From Thermosynechococcus sp. CL-1 (GTDB lineage Bacteria > Cyanobacteriota > Cyanobacteriia > Thermosynechococcales > Thermosynechococcaceae): DNA of 64,000 nt. The notes beneath the pieces were generated by a model. The model saw nothing but the letters and a program-made list of their open reading frames with translations, did no database searches and had not been told where the DNA came from. Location of the stretch: assembly GCF_008386235.1 (NCBI RefSeq), contig NZ_CP040671.1, positions 2,172,001 to 2,236,000 of the forward strand. Reading direction: 5' to 3'. The translations under genes and the position numbers were made by a program. Numbering within the stretch: the stretch's first letter is position 1; each line of letters begins with the position of its first letter. Of the stretch, positions 1 through 7,154 are shown in pieces.

Positions 1-1
1 G

Positions 2-889
2 CAACAAAAAGCCTTCCTCAGTTGGATTGCGCCGCGGGGAATTGTTGCGGCTTCAGTGGCTTCGCTATTTTCGATTACCCTCACCAATGCGGGAATTAGT
101 GGGGGGGATGCCATTAAAGGACAAGTGTTCCTGACGATTTTGATGACGGTTTTCGGCCAAGGCCTAACGGCGCGCTGGGTGGCAACCCAACTGAATGTGC
201 GTGCCCAAGGGGCTTCAGGGGTGATGATTGCTGGCTGTACGCCCTTGGGTCGTTTGTTGGCGCGGATCTTGCGCGATCGCGGCGAAGAGGTGGTGATGAT
301 TGACACCGATCCTGAGGCCGTTGAACAAGCCCGCCGTGAACACCTACCCGTCTATCTCAGTAGTGCCCTTGACCTGAATATTTTGCAGGAGGCCGGCATT
401 ACTGAATTGGGCACCTATCTGGCTGTGACTAGTAATACTGAGGTGAATGCGGTGCTGGCACAGCGCGTCCTCGAAGAATTTCACCCGCCACGGGTCTTGG
501 CCGCCCTTGAGGTAGAGGATTGTCCCCTAGGTCTGAGTCCAGCCTTTGCTCGGCAACTGTCCATCAAAAAATGGAACCAATATATCAACACTGAGGCGGT
601 TCGTTTGGGGGAACTGGTGATTGAGGAGGAGCGATCGCAATTGCAACGCCAGCACCTTGACGCCTTGATCCGCTCTGGGAAAGTGCTTCCCCTGCTTGTG
701 GAACGGCCAGAGGGATTGCGGGTGGTGCGAGCCAATGAAGAGTGGCAAGTGGGCGATCGCCTGATTTACCTGCTCCACAGCCCCAAACCCCATACCCTAC
801 CCGCCGCCTTAATTTCGGGCTGGCAAATGAATACCCAAGTAGAATCGGTTCTTGTCCCCAGTGAAACCCCTACGCCCAAGGGAACCTAA
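2..889 (+). CDS. Na+/H+ antiporter, C-terminal part (membrane end + TrkA-N/RCK domain), truncated by window
   Basis: The reading frame is open from base 2, so the 5' part lies outside the window; the GTG at 56 is internal. The first visible residues contain APRGIVAAS, the typical last-helix motif of CPA1-type Na+/H+ exchangers. After the membrane part comes a Rossmann TrkA-N (RCK) domain with GCTPLGRLLARIL and an acidic strand end (VVMIDTD), as in nucleotide-regulated exchangers and K+ uptake systems. The last third resembles a TrkA-C type tail. Antiporter function in the plasma or thylakoid membrane is inferred from the family; the ion is not visible. The GxGxxG loop is slightly degenerate (GCTPLG). 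Confidence 0.8.
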   Translation, partial: QQKAFLSWIAPRGIVAASVASLFSITLTNAGISGGDAIKGQVFLTILMTVFGQGLTARWVATQLNVRAQGASGVMIAGCTPLGRLLARILRDRGEEVVMIDTDPEAVEQARREHLPVYLSSALDLNILQEAGITELGTYLAVTSNTEVNAVLAQRVLEEFHPPRVLAALEVEDCPLGLSPAFARQLSIKKWNQYINTEAVRLGELVIEEERSQLQRQHLDALIRSGKVLPLLVERPEGLRVVRANEEWQVGDRLIYLLHSPKPHTLPAALISGWQMNTQVESVLVPSETPTPKGT

Positions 890-954
890 TCTCCGGCACT
901 GCGTCCATAGGCATCAGCAGAGTCAACGATTGACGTGTTTTCCCAATCAAAATT

Positions 955-981
955 GCTGAGGGGTATCCAAAACCCTCTCAG
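955..981. repeat. Inverted repeat upstream of the SLH gene
   Basis: CTGAG-GGG at 956-963 faces CCC-T-CTCAG at 973-981, an 8-bp stem with one bulged T and a 9-nt loop. It lies 37 nt before the SLH start codon and 66 nt after the antiporter stop. There is no T-run, so it is not a classic terminator. It could be a leader hairpin or an operator. Confidence 0.45.
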
Positions 982-1017
982 ATAACTTGAATACCCTCTT
1001 ACTTGGAGAGATTTGCT

Positions 1018-2382
1018 ATGCAAAGCCTCGCACAGCGCAGCTTGGCTGTTTTGAGCTGCGGTTTAATGAGTTCTGGTACCCTTGCCCTTGTAGCGGCTGT
1101 TCCGGTCCAAGCCCAATCCCGTTTTACCGATACCCAAGGCATCTGGGCACAGGCCTGTATTGACCACCTTGCCAGTCGCAACATTATCAGCGGCTATCCC
1201 GATGGCACCTTTCGCCCCTTTGCCCCCGTCACTCGGGCTGAATATGCGGCCATGCTGGGGAAGGCGTTTCCCAATGCCCCAGTGGTGCGTACCCCCAGTA
1301 CGTTTAACGATGTCCCCAGCACATTTTGGGCAGCGAGTGCGATTCAAAATGCCACCCGTACCGGCTTCTTGAGTGGTTACCCCGGCAATGTTTTTCAGCC
1401 CAATCAAAATATTCCGCGTGTTCAGGCGATCGTGGCCTTGGCCAGTGGCTTGCAATATCCCACACCGCCTTCTGTGGAGGGGGTCTTAGCCCAGTTCAAT
1501 GATGCGGCGGCAATTCCCGCCTATGGACGTGCCGGTGTGGCCGCTGCCACCGCTAAACAAGTGGTGGTGAACTATCCCAATGTGCAGTTCTTTGCGCCGA
1601 ACCAACTGGCTACCCGTGCCGATATTGCGGCTTTCCTTTGTCAAGCAACCCGTGCCCCCGCTGCCCAAGCGCTGGTTCCCAGCCAGTACATTGCTGGTGC
1701 AGCCACCGCTTCCCCGTCACCCCTTGCTCTACCCGCCGGTCAGCAAATTCCGGCTCGCTTCCCCGATGCAGAGCGGATTGTCGTCAGTCCCAATGAAACC
1801 GTGGCGATTCGCTTGGTGACGGCGGCGGATGTGCGCGATGGCCAAGGGCGGGTTGTCATTCCCCTAGGCAGTGAAGTTTTTGGTCAGATTCAGCCGGCCC
1901 AAGGGGGGGCGCAATTTGTCGCCAACACGGTGGTGATCAATAACCGACAGCTGCCGATCGCCGCCAATTCCCAAGTCATTCGTACGATTCGCGATGCCCG
2001 TGATCCCAACATTGGCAATATTTTCCGTAATGCGGCCATTGGTTCCGCTGTTGCTGCGGGGATTTCTGGCTTGGCGGGAGACCGCAGGATTACGCCCCTG
2101 AAGGTTCTCACAGGAACCCTGACCGGTACAGCCATTGAAACCAACCAAGGACGGCCTGCTACCTCCATTATTCGCGATACGCTGATTGGTGCCGCTTTGG
2201 CCACGGGTGCTTCTGCAGTGATTGGCGATCGCAAGATTACGCCCGAAAAAGTGATTACCGGTGCAGCCGCCGGTGCCACCATTGGTGGTGCGATTGATCC
2301 AGCCGTGCAGCGACTAGTGGTGATTGATGCCAATACGGATTTGGGCTTGACCCTGACTCAACCCTTTACTGTCTCGCAATAG
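1018..2382 (+). CDS. SLH-domain envelope protein with Gly-zipper-like C-terminal repeats
   Basis: The product is 454 aa. I chose ATG 1018 because the upstream TTG (1003) overlaps the Shine-Dalgarno-like TTGGAGAG; from 1018 the spacing is normal and a signal peptide ending near VQAQS is left. Three S-layer-homology repeats follow, each starting FTDTQ, FNDVP or FNDAA and carrying motifs such as GYPDGTFRP and TRAEYAAML. SLH domains bind peptidoglycan-linked polysaccharide. The C-terminal part contains two 49-residue repeats (GDRRITPLKV and GDRKITPEKV) rich in small residues, like Gly-zipper membrane segments. It ends 3 bases before the convergent malic enzyme stop. An outer-envelope tether is likely; the exact role is unknown. 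Confidence 0.85.
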   Translation: MQSLAQRSLAVLSCGLMSSGTLALVAAVPVQAQSRFTDTQGIWAQACIDHLASRNIISGYPDGTFRPFAPVTRAEYAAMLGKAFPNAPVVRTPSTFNDVPSTFWAASAIQNATRTGFLSGYPGNVFQPNQNIPRVQAIVALASGLQYPTPPSVEGVLAQFNDAAAIPAYGRAGVAAATAKQVVVNYPNVQFFAPNQLATRADIAAFLCQATRAPAAQALVPSQYIAGAATASPSPLALPAGQQIPARFPDAERIVVSPNETVAIRLVTAADVRDGQGRVVIPLGSEVFGQIQPAQGGAQFVANTVVINNRQLPIAANSQVIRTIRDARDPNIGNIFRNAAIGSAVAAGISGLAGDRRITPLKVLTGTLTGTAIETNQGRPATSIIRDTLIGAALATGASAVIGDRKITPEKVITGAAAGATIGGAIDPAVQRLVVIDANTDLGLTLTQPFTVSQ

Positions 2383-2385
2383 AGA

Positions 2386-3774
2386 CTAGGCACGCGCTAA
2401 CCCCAGCGATCGCGCGCAGTCCTCGACAGCCTTGGCCACTGCCGGTGCCACCCGTGGATCAAACACTGAGGGGATAATATAGGCTGAGTGCAGTTCCGAG
2501 GGACTGACCAAGGCCGCGATCGCTGCTGCCGCCGCGAGGAACATCTCCTCCGTCATGCGGGGTGCCCGACAGGCAAGGGTACCCTTAAACACCCCCGGAA
2601 AAGCGAGCACATTGTTGATTTGATTGGGATAGTCACTGCGGCCAGTGGCCACCACCGCCACATGGTCATAAATGAGTTCGGGTTGGATTTCCGGAACGGG
2701 ATTGGCCATCGCAAAAACAATCGCTTTTGGGGCCATGCGCTGCACCATTTCCAATGTCAGGACGCCGGGGGCACTCAAGCCAATAAAGACATCGGCACCC
2801 TCTAGAGCATCAGCCAGCGTTCCTGTTTCAGCGACGGCAAATTCCTGCTGTGCTGGTGTTTGTGCTTTGTCTTTTGAGAGGATGCCTTGGCGGTTGCAGA
2901 GAGTTAGATGGTGGGCGCCGGCTTTGCGCAGGAGCCTAGCCACGGCGATGCCGGCTGCCCCCGCACCGTTAATGACAATGCGCACCGTATCTAAGGATTT
3001 AGCCACTAGTTGCAGGGCATTTTTAAGGGCGGCAAGGGTGACAATGGCCGTGCCGTGCTGGTCATCGTGAAACACAGGGATATCCAATTCCGCTTGCAGA
3101 CGGGCTTCGATTTCAAAGCAGCGGGGGGCGCTAATATCCTCTAGATTGATGCCACCAAAGACGGGGGCGATGTGCTTCACGGTGGCAACAATTTCATCCA
3201 CCTCCTGCGTGCTCAAGCAGATGGGAAAGGCGTCCAGACCGGCAAATTCCTGAAAGAGCATAGCCTTGCCCTCCATCACCGGTAGAGCAGCCTCTGGGCC
3301 GATATTGCCCAATCCCAAGACCGCACTGCCATCACTGACAATGGCCACCGTATGGCTTTTGATCGTCAGTTTGTGCACCAATTGAGGATCGTCAGCGATC
3401 GCCTGGGACACCCGACCGACGCCCGGTGTATAGGCCATCGCCAGATCGTCGTACTCCTGAAGGGGATGCTTGCTTCTAACGGTGATTTTGCCGCCCTCAT
3501 GGAGCCGAAAGGTGCGATCGCTCACCTCTAGCACCGTGGCTTGGGTGTCAGATTTCACAGCATTGACAATGGCCGCAGCATGATCGCGGCTGGCAGCCAC
3601 CACCACCAGTTCCCGTAGGATTTTATTAGCGGTTTTCTCGATCAGGGTGATGGAACCCACTTGCCCCTGTTGCCCACCAATGATCTGGAGAACGGTTCCC
3701 AATTCCGTTGGATCTAAGGAAGTCTTCAATCGCAGCGTCAGACTATAGGCAGGCGTCGGGGTCAGCTTAACCAT
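2386..3774 (-). CDS. NAD(P)-dependent malic enzyme with N-terminal ACT domain
   Basis: The product is 462 aa. It carries out oxidative decarboxylation of malate to pyruvate and CO2 in the cytosol. Residues 1-90 form an ACT-like regulatory domain, followed by the malic N-domain with YTPGVG (115-120), FHDDQHGTA (235-243) and the Rossmann loop GAGAAG (270-275). The ACT-malic arrangement is normal for short bacterial malic enzymes. In cyanobacteria this enzyme supplies pyruvate from C4 acids. Cofactor preference cannot be read with certainty. It converges with the SLH gene with almost no spacer and no visible terminator. Confidence 0.92.
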   Translation of the reverse strand: MVKLTPTPAYSLTLRLKTSLDPTELGTVLQIIGGQQGQVGSITLIEKTANKILRELVVVAASRDHAAAIVNAVKSDTQATVLEVSDRTFRLHEGGKITVRSKHPLQEYDDLAMAYTPGVGRVSQAIADDPQLVHKLTIKSHTVAIVSDGSAVLGLGNIGPEAALPVMEGKAMLFQEFAGLDAFPICLSTQEVDEIVATVKHIAPVFGGINLEDISAPRCFEIEARLQAELDIPVFHDDQHGTAIVTLAALKNALQLVAKSLDTVRIVINGAGAAGIAVARLLRKAGAHHLTLCNRQGILSKDKAQTPAQQEFAVAETGTLADALEGADVFIGLSAPGVLTLEMVQRMAPKAIVFAMANPVPEIQPELIYDHVAVVATGRSDYPNQINNVLAFPGVFKGTLACRAPRMTEEMFLAAAAAIAALVSPSELHSAYIIPSVFDPRVAPAVAKAVEDCARSLGLARA

Positions 3775-3830
3775 TCAGACTTAACCAAAAGTTAACGGCA
3801 AAAGGTACCGTCTGATGATAGCACCTCTGC

Positions 3831-4271
3831 CTAGCTTCCGGTTTGGGTGGCAATGGGCAGGGACTCGGCTTTGCAGGCGGCCAAAATGGCGCGATCGCTA
3901 GCACTAATACGACGCAAACTATAGAAACTGGGTAAATCAATTTCTGCTTGGTAGGGTTCCTCCTCATAGGTGGGTAGAACCGTCACCTGCAACTGGCGAT
4001 CCCCCACGGTACCCCGAAAACAATCAAAGGAGGAATTGGGCATGTAAAACGCCCCATAGACCTTCTGATCTTTGACTTCAAAGACAATATAGCTATGACC
4101 CACCTGTTGGGGTTGGGGCGACTCGCCAAGGAGATACAGGCCATTGACCAATGGAGATTGATTTTGTCGGGCCAAGAGCGGTTGAGCGATCGCCAGCCCA
4201 TTGGTGAAACCAAGGGTAACAACTCCCAATACAACTGAAAGTGACCAACCCAAACGTGCCAACGAAATCAT
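3831..4271 (-). CDS. Small secreted protein of unknown function
   Basis: The product is 146 aa. The N-terminus is a clear Sec signal peptide (hydrophobic stretch from about residue 8 to 26, then LAIAQP). The mature part has only two cysteines and no motif I recognise; it includes HSYIVFEVKDQKVYGAFYMP, a pattern seen in other small exported cyanobacterial proteins. It sits alone upstream of malic enzyme on the same strand, 56 bases from that gene's start. Export to periplasm or lumen is inferred; the function is unknown. Confidence 0.65.
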   Translation of the reverse strand: MISLARLGWSLSVVLGVVTLGFTNGLAIAQPLLARQNQSPLVNGLYLLGESPQPQQVGHSYIVFEVKDQKVYGAFYMPNSSFDCFRGTVGDRQLQVTVLPTYEEEPYQAEIDLPSFYSLRRISASDRAILAACKAESLPIATQTGS

Positions 4272-4460
4272 TCTATTTCCCTACCTGAAACGCGAAGTGG
4301 CCTAAACCAGCGTTTTGAAGCGTCAACCGTAGCGAAGGGCGGTGTCGTTACGCTGATACTTTGATCCTGACAGGTGAATAGCCGTTTTTCGTTGGAACTA
4401 TGCCAGTAGTGGCACAGGCACAAATTGACCCCTAAAGAGGATAGTCCTTGCTAGCGTTCC

Positions 4461-4491
4461 CATTTAGTCCACTGCCTTGAAGGGAAGGGAG
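4461..4491 (+). repeat. Imperfect direct repeat, copy 1
   Basis: This starts CATTTAGTCCACT and continues into a GAAGGGAAGG run. About 24 of 31 positions match the second copy at 4649, 188 bases downstream. The spacing and divergence suggest an old duplication or a decayed element end. Confidence 0.4.
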
Positions 4492-4648
4492 TTTATACCA
4501 TTATTTGCTGAGCAGTAGAAGATGGCAGATTGTTTGAGTTCGCTGGATGAACAGAGTTCAAGCGACAAGAGGTGATATCTTAACACTACCAATAACTAAA
4601 GAACAAAAGAACAACTACTGTTTTTGATTGATAAACTGTCAGAATTCT

Positions 4649-4681
4649 CATTTAATCCACTTCCCCGAAGAGAAGCAAGAG
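4649..4681 (+). repeat. Imperfect direct repeat, copy 2
   Basis: This starts CATTTAATCCACT and continues GAAGAGAAG; it matches the copy at 4461 with a few substitutions. It lies just before the C-rich hairpin at 4718-4749. Confidence 0.4.
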
Positions 4682-4717
4682 CACCTTCAACATAGCCTCT
4701 CCCAGAGCGGATTGCAA

Positions 4718-4749
4718 CCCCCTGTTCCGAGGGATCCCTTGCGAGGGGG
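4718..4749. repeat. C-rich/G-rich hairpin
   Basis: CCCCCT (4718-4723) faces AGGGGG (4744-4749). The intervening 20 bases contain the palindrome AGGGATCCCT (4730-4739), so a compound stem-loop can form. There is no T-run on the plus side. It may be the end of a vanished mobile element or part of an RNA. Confidence 0.4.
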
Positions 4750-5055
4750 GTGAAATTATTTTCTACAAGGCCACTGAAAATACTCAAATCCTCTCCTAGA
4801 GAGACTCCGGTGGATTCCACGAGAGAATGGGCTTGGCGGCAATTTGCTGAATCTGTCGGACGCGGCTCAAACCCTGTGCAAAGGGCTGTAGGTGACATCA
4901 AGGGAGGAATTAATTTCTTTTTAACCTTGGTATATTTTGGGCTGATAGAAAACGTTAATTTTCTTTGCAAGGTGTTGGGGTCTGTAGTCTGGATCGCATG
5001 GATAAGGGAAAGCGAGAGGCTATGATGATTGTCAAATTGCTTCTGAGTTCGGGTT

Positions 5056-5328
5056 ATGACACTGTACATCGGCAACCTCTCCTATGAGGCGACAGAAAAC
5101 GATCTTCGCGAAGTTTTTGAAAAATATGGTGCTATTCGCCGGATTGTGTTGCCGGTGGATCGAGAAACAGGCAAACGGCGTGGCTTTGCTTTTGTTGAAC
5201 TGGTGGATGAAACTCAGGAGGCCGCTGCCATTGATGATCTCGACGGTGCAACATGGCTAGGACGGGTGCTCAAGGTCAACAAGGCGAAGCCCAAACAAGC
5301 GGGGGGGCAGTCAAACCCTGCCTTCTAA
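5056..5328 (+). CDS. RRM-type RNA-binding protein (Rbp family)
   Basis: The product is 90 aa, a single RNA-recognition motif. RNP2 is LYIGNL (3-8) and RNP1 is RRGFAFVEL (about 42-50). The C-terminus is short and lacks the long Gly-rich tail of RbpA-type proteins, so it is nearer the tail-less class. Such proteins bind single-stranded RNA in the cytoplasm; in cyanobacteria several are cold-regulated or affect mRNA localisation to thylakoids. The long AT-rich upstream stretch is compatible with a regulated 5' leader. The upstream SD is weak. Confidence 0.92.
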   Translation: MTLYIGNLSYEATENDLREVFEKYGAIRRIVLPVDRETGKRRGFAFVELVDETQEAAAIDDLDGATWLGRVLKVNKAKPKQAGGQSNPAF

Positions 5329-5367
5329 GGGCATACTGGTAGGGAAGTGCTGTTCACTCTTCCTGCT

Positions 5368-5919
5368 ATGCCTCGACGTTCGCCATCGCCACCGCGTCCC
5401 CGTCCTCAAACTCGTCGTCCCCCACAGCCAGAATCAAAGTCAGCGGTGAATACCCGCACTCTGGCGGTGTTGGGAGGGGTCTTTATTATTGGCGTCGGTG
5501 TGGGTGTCACCTTTAGCAAAACGACCACCCTCAATCCTGATAACGTGGCTTCAACGCAGTTTATTGATCAGGCGGCGCCCAATCCCGATATTTGTGTGCA
5601 ATTTGGCGCGAGCGCGATCGCGGTGGATACGCGGATTTTTGTCACCTTTAACCCCTTCTCGGTCTTTGTTTCCCAACCTGTGATGCAACCGGGCTGTGTG
5701 ATTCGCGCCAATAACGTCGCCCTCTTAGAACAGCGACAACTCATTACGGGTGAGCAATTGCGCAGTTGTCGGCAACGGCTGAATACCTTTGGCTATGTGG
5801 GCAACTTGGAGAGTAACCCGGAAATAAGCTGTGTCTATCAGAGCACAACAGATAAAAACCTCTTCCTCAAACTCTCAGGCTTGGGCAATGGTGCTGCGGG
5901 TGAAACCGGTAATTTCTAG
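5368..5919 (+). CDS. DUF3172 family membrane-anchored protein
   Basis: The product is 183 aa from ATG 5368; a GTG at 5347 with AGGGA directly before it is a possible longer start. A Pro/Arg-rich N-terminus is followed by one transmembrane helix (about residues 28-48), then a soluble domain with paired cysteines (PDICVQFG, QPGCVIR, LRSCRQRL, PEISCVYQ). This matches DUF3172, a family confined to cyanobacteria and relatives with no assigned function. It is followed after 9 bases by the MlaE-type permease, so co-transcription is likely. Confidence 0.75.
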   Translation: MPRRSPSPPRPRPQTRRPPQPESKSAVNTRTLAVLGGVFIIGVGVGVTFSKTTTLNPDNVASTQFIDQAAPNPDICVQFGASAIAVDTRIFVTFNPFSVFVSQPVMQPGCVIRANNVALLEQRQLITGEQLRSCRQRLNTFGYVGNLESNPEISCVYQSTTDKNLFLKLSGLGNGAAGETGNF

Positions 5920-5928
5920 GACGCAACA

Positions 5929-6732
5929 ATGAAGGCGATGAAGTGGCCACGGCTGCGCTGGCGTGCAAGTCAGGGTGTACAACGCTTGGGTACAGCCTTT
6001 CTCTTGGCGGGTCAGGTGATCTTTTATCTGGTGCGGGGGCGAATTGCGCTGCGCAACTCAATTGAGCAAATGGCTTTGGTGGGGCCTGCCTCCCTTAGTG
6101 TTGCCCTGATTACAGCGGCCTTCGTGGGTATGGTGTTTACGATTCAGGTCGCCCGTGAATTTATTACCTTTGGTGCCACCTCTGCGGTGGGTGGCGTACT
6201 GGCGATCGCCCTAGCGCGGGAACTAGGGCCAGTACTGACAGCGGTGGTACTCGCCGGGCGAGTTGGCTCTGCCTTTGCGGCTGAAATTGGCACCATGAAA
6301 GTCACTGAGCAAATTGACGCCCTCTATATGTTGGGCACGGATCCTGTAGATTATCTGGTGGTGCCACGGTTTATTGCCTGTGTGCTGATGTTGCCCATTC
6401 TCAATATCTTGGCACTCGTAACGGGGCTGTGGGGGGGCTTGATGATTGCCGATTATCTCTACGGCATTCCCCGTGGGGTCTATATTGAGTCCATTCAGAA
6501 CTTTCTGCAAACTTGGGATCTGTGGAGTTCAATTATCAAGTCAGGCATTTTTGGCGGTGTGGTGGCCATCATTGGCTGCAATTGGGGCATTACAACCACA
6601 GGGGGCGCCAAGGGGGTCGGTCAATCCACTACGGCGGCTGTGGTGATCTCGCTATTGGCAATCTTTATTCTCAACTTTTTCCTGTCTTGGGCCCTCTTTG
6701 GCGGCAGCAGTAGCCTCGTACCCACGTTTTAG
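5929..6732 (+). CDS. MlaE/YrbE-family lipid ABC transporter permease
   Basis: The product is 267 aa with five or six membrane helices. The family signature is clear in LARELGPVLTAVVLAGR followed by GSAFAAEIGTM and VTEQIDAL. Such permeases work with an MlaF-type ATPase and an MCE-domain substrate-binding protein to move lipids between membranes; in plants and cyanobacteria the counterpart is TGD1. The ATPase and MCE partners are not in this window, so the complex is encoded at separate loci. It is co-directional with the DUF3172 gene upstream and the DUF1818 gene downstream. Confidence 0.93.
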   Translation: MKAMKWPRLRWRASQGVQRLGTAFLLAGQVIFYLVRGRIALRNSIEQMALVGPASLSVALITAAFVGMVFTIQVAREFITFGATSAVGGVLAIALARELGPVLTAVVLAGRVGSAFAAEIGTMKVTEQIDALYMLGTDPVDYLVVPRFIACVLMLPILNILALVTGLWGGLMIADYLYGIPRGVYIESIQNFLQTWDLWSSIIKSGIFGGVVAIIGCNWGITTTGGAKGVGQSTTAAVVISLLAIFILNFFLSWALFGGSSSLVPTF

Positions 6733-6743
6733 AGGGCTAGTCT

Positions 6744-7124
6744 GTGGAACTGCGGGTGGGGGAAGGCTGGCGGGTGGGCTGGCGCAATGATCAATTCTAT
6801 GCCGCTCTGGTGGGCGCTGAGGATTGGGCCACGGAACTCACCGCAGTAGAATTCAAGGCATTTGTGGATTTATTTTGCCAACTTCACGGGCAGCTTCAGG
6901 CGATCGCCCCCGAATTGATGGCAGAGGAAATGATTACCCTCAGTGGCAGCAACGATGCTGTGCATTTGGAATTGGAGGGCTATCCCCATGCCTATAGCCT
7001 GCATCTAATTGTGTTGGGCGATCGCCGAGTTGAGGGGACATGGCCTGCTCCTGTGCCCCCAGACTTTCTCCTTGCCTGCTGTGAGTTGCAGCACAGGATT
7101 GCGGAGGGGCAAAGTTTAGAATAG
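6744..7124 (+). CDS. DUF1818 family protein
   Basis: The product is 126 aa, starting at GTG 6744, 11 bases after the permease stop. It is soluble and acidic, with no signal peptide or membrane segment. The pattern VGEGWRVGWR at the N-terminus and the conserved GYPHAYSLHLIV core match DUF1818, a cyanobacterial/plastid family without known activity. Position suggests the same transcript as the lipid permease. No catalytic residues can be named. Confidence 0.75.
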   Translation: MELRVGEGWRVGWRNDQFYAALVGAEDWATELTAVEFKAFVDLFCQLHGQLQAIAPELMAEEMITLSGSNDAVHLELEGYPHAYSLHLIVLGDRRVEGTWPAPVPPDFLLACCELQHRIAEGQSLE

Positions 7125-7154
7125 AAGACATCCTTCTCGGTTGCGATCGCCCCT

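Larger units (their letters stand above)
4272..5055. other. 784-base region without a convincing gene
   Basis: No open frame here resembles a protein I know. Reading frames on both strands (4596-5075 minus, 4750-5025 plus) exist but have atypical composition and no plausible start context. The region has an imperfect direct repeat (4461-4491 and 4649-4681) and a C5T/AG5 hairpin around 4718-4749. The last 150 bases are AT-rich and probably hold the promoter and leader of the RNA-binding protein gene. Candidates are a decayed insertion element or an unannotated RNA; neither can be proven from sequence alone. Confidence 0.5.

Noticed and set aside
4750-5025. 91-codon plus-strand frame that faintly resembled the end of a transposon-type TnpB protein
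   Set aside because: I could not align any conserved TnpB motif (no zinc-ribbon Cys pairs); kept only as an unexplained region.
4596-5075. 159-codon minus-strand frame upstream of the RNA-binding protein gene
   Set aside because: Composition is unlike the neighbours, no family pattern, and it overlaps the probable promoter and leader of the RRM gene.
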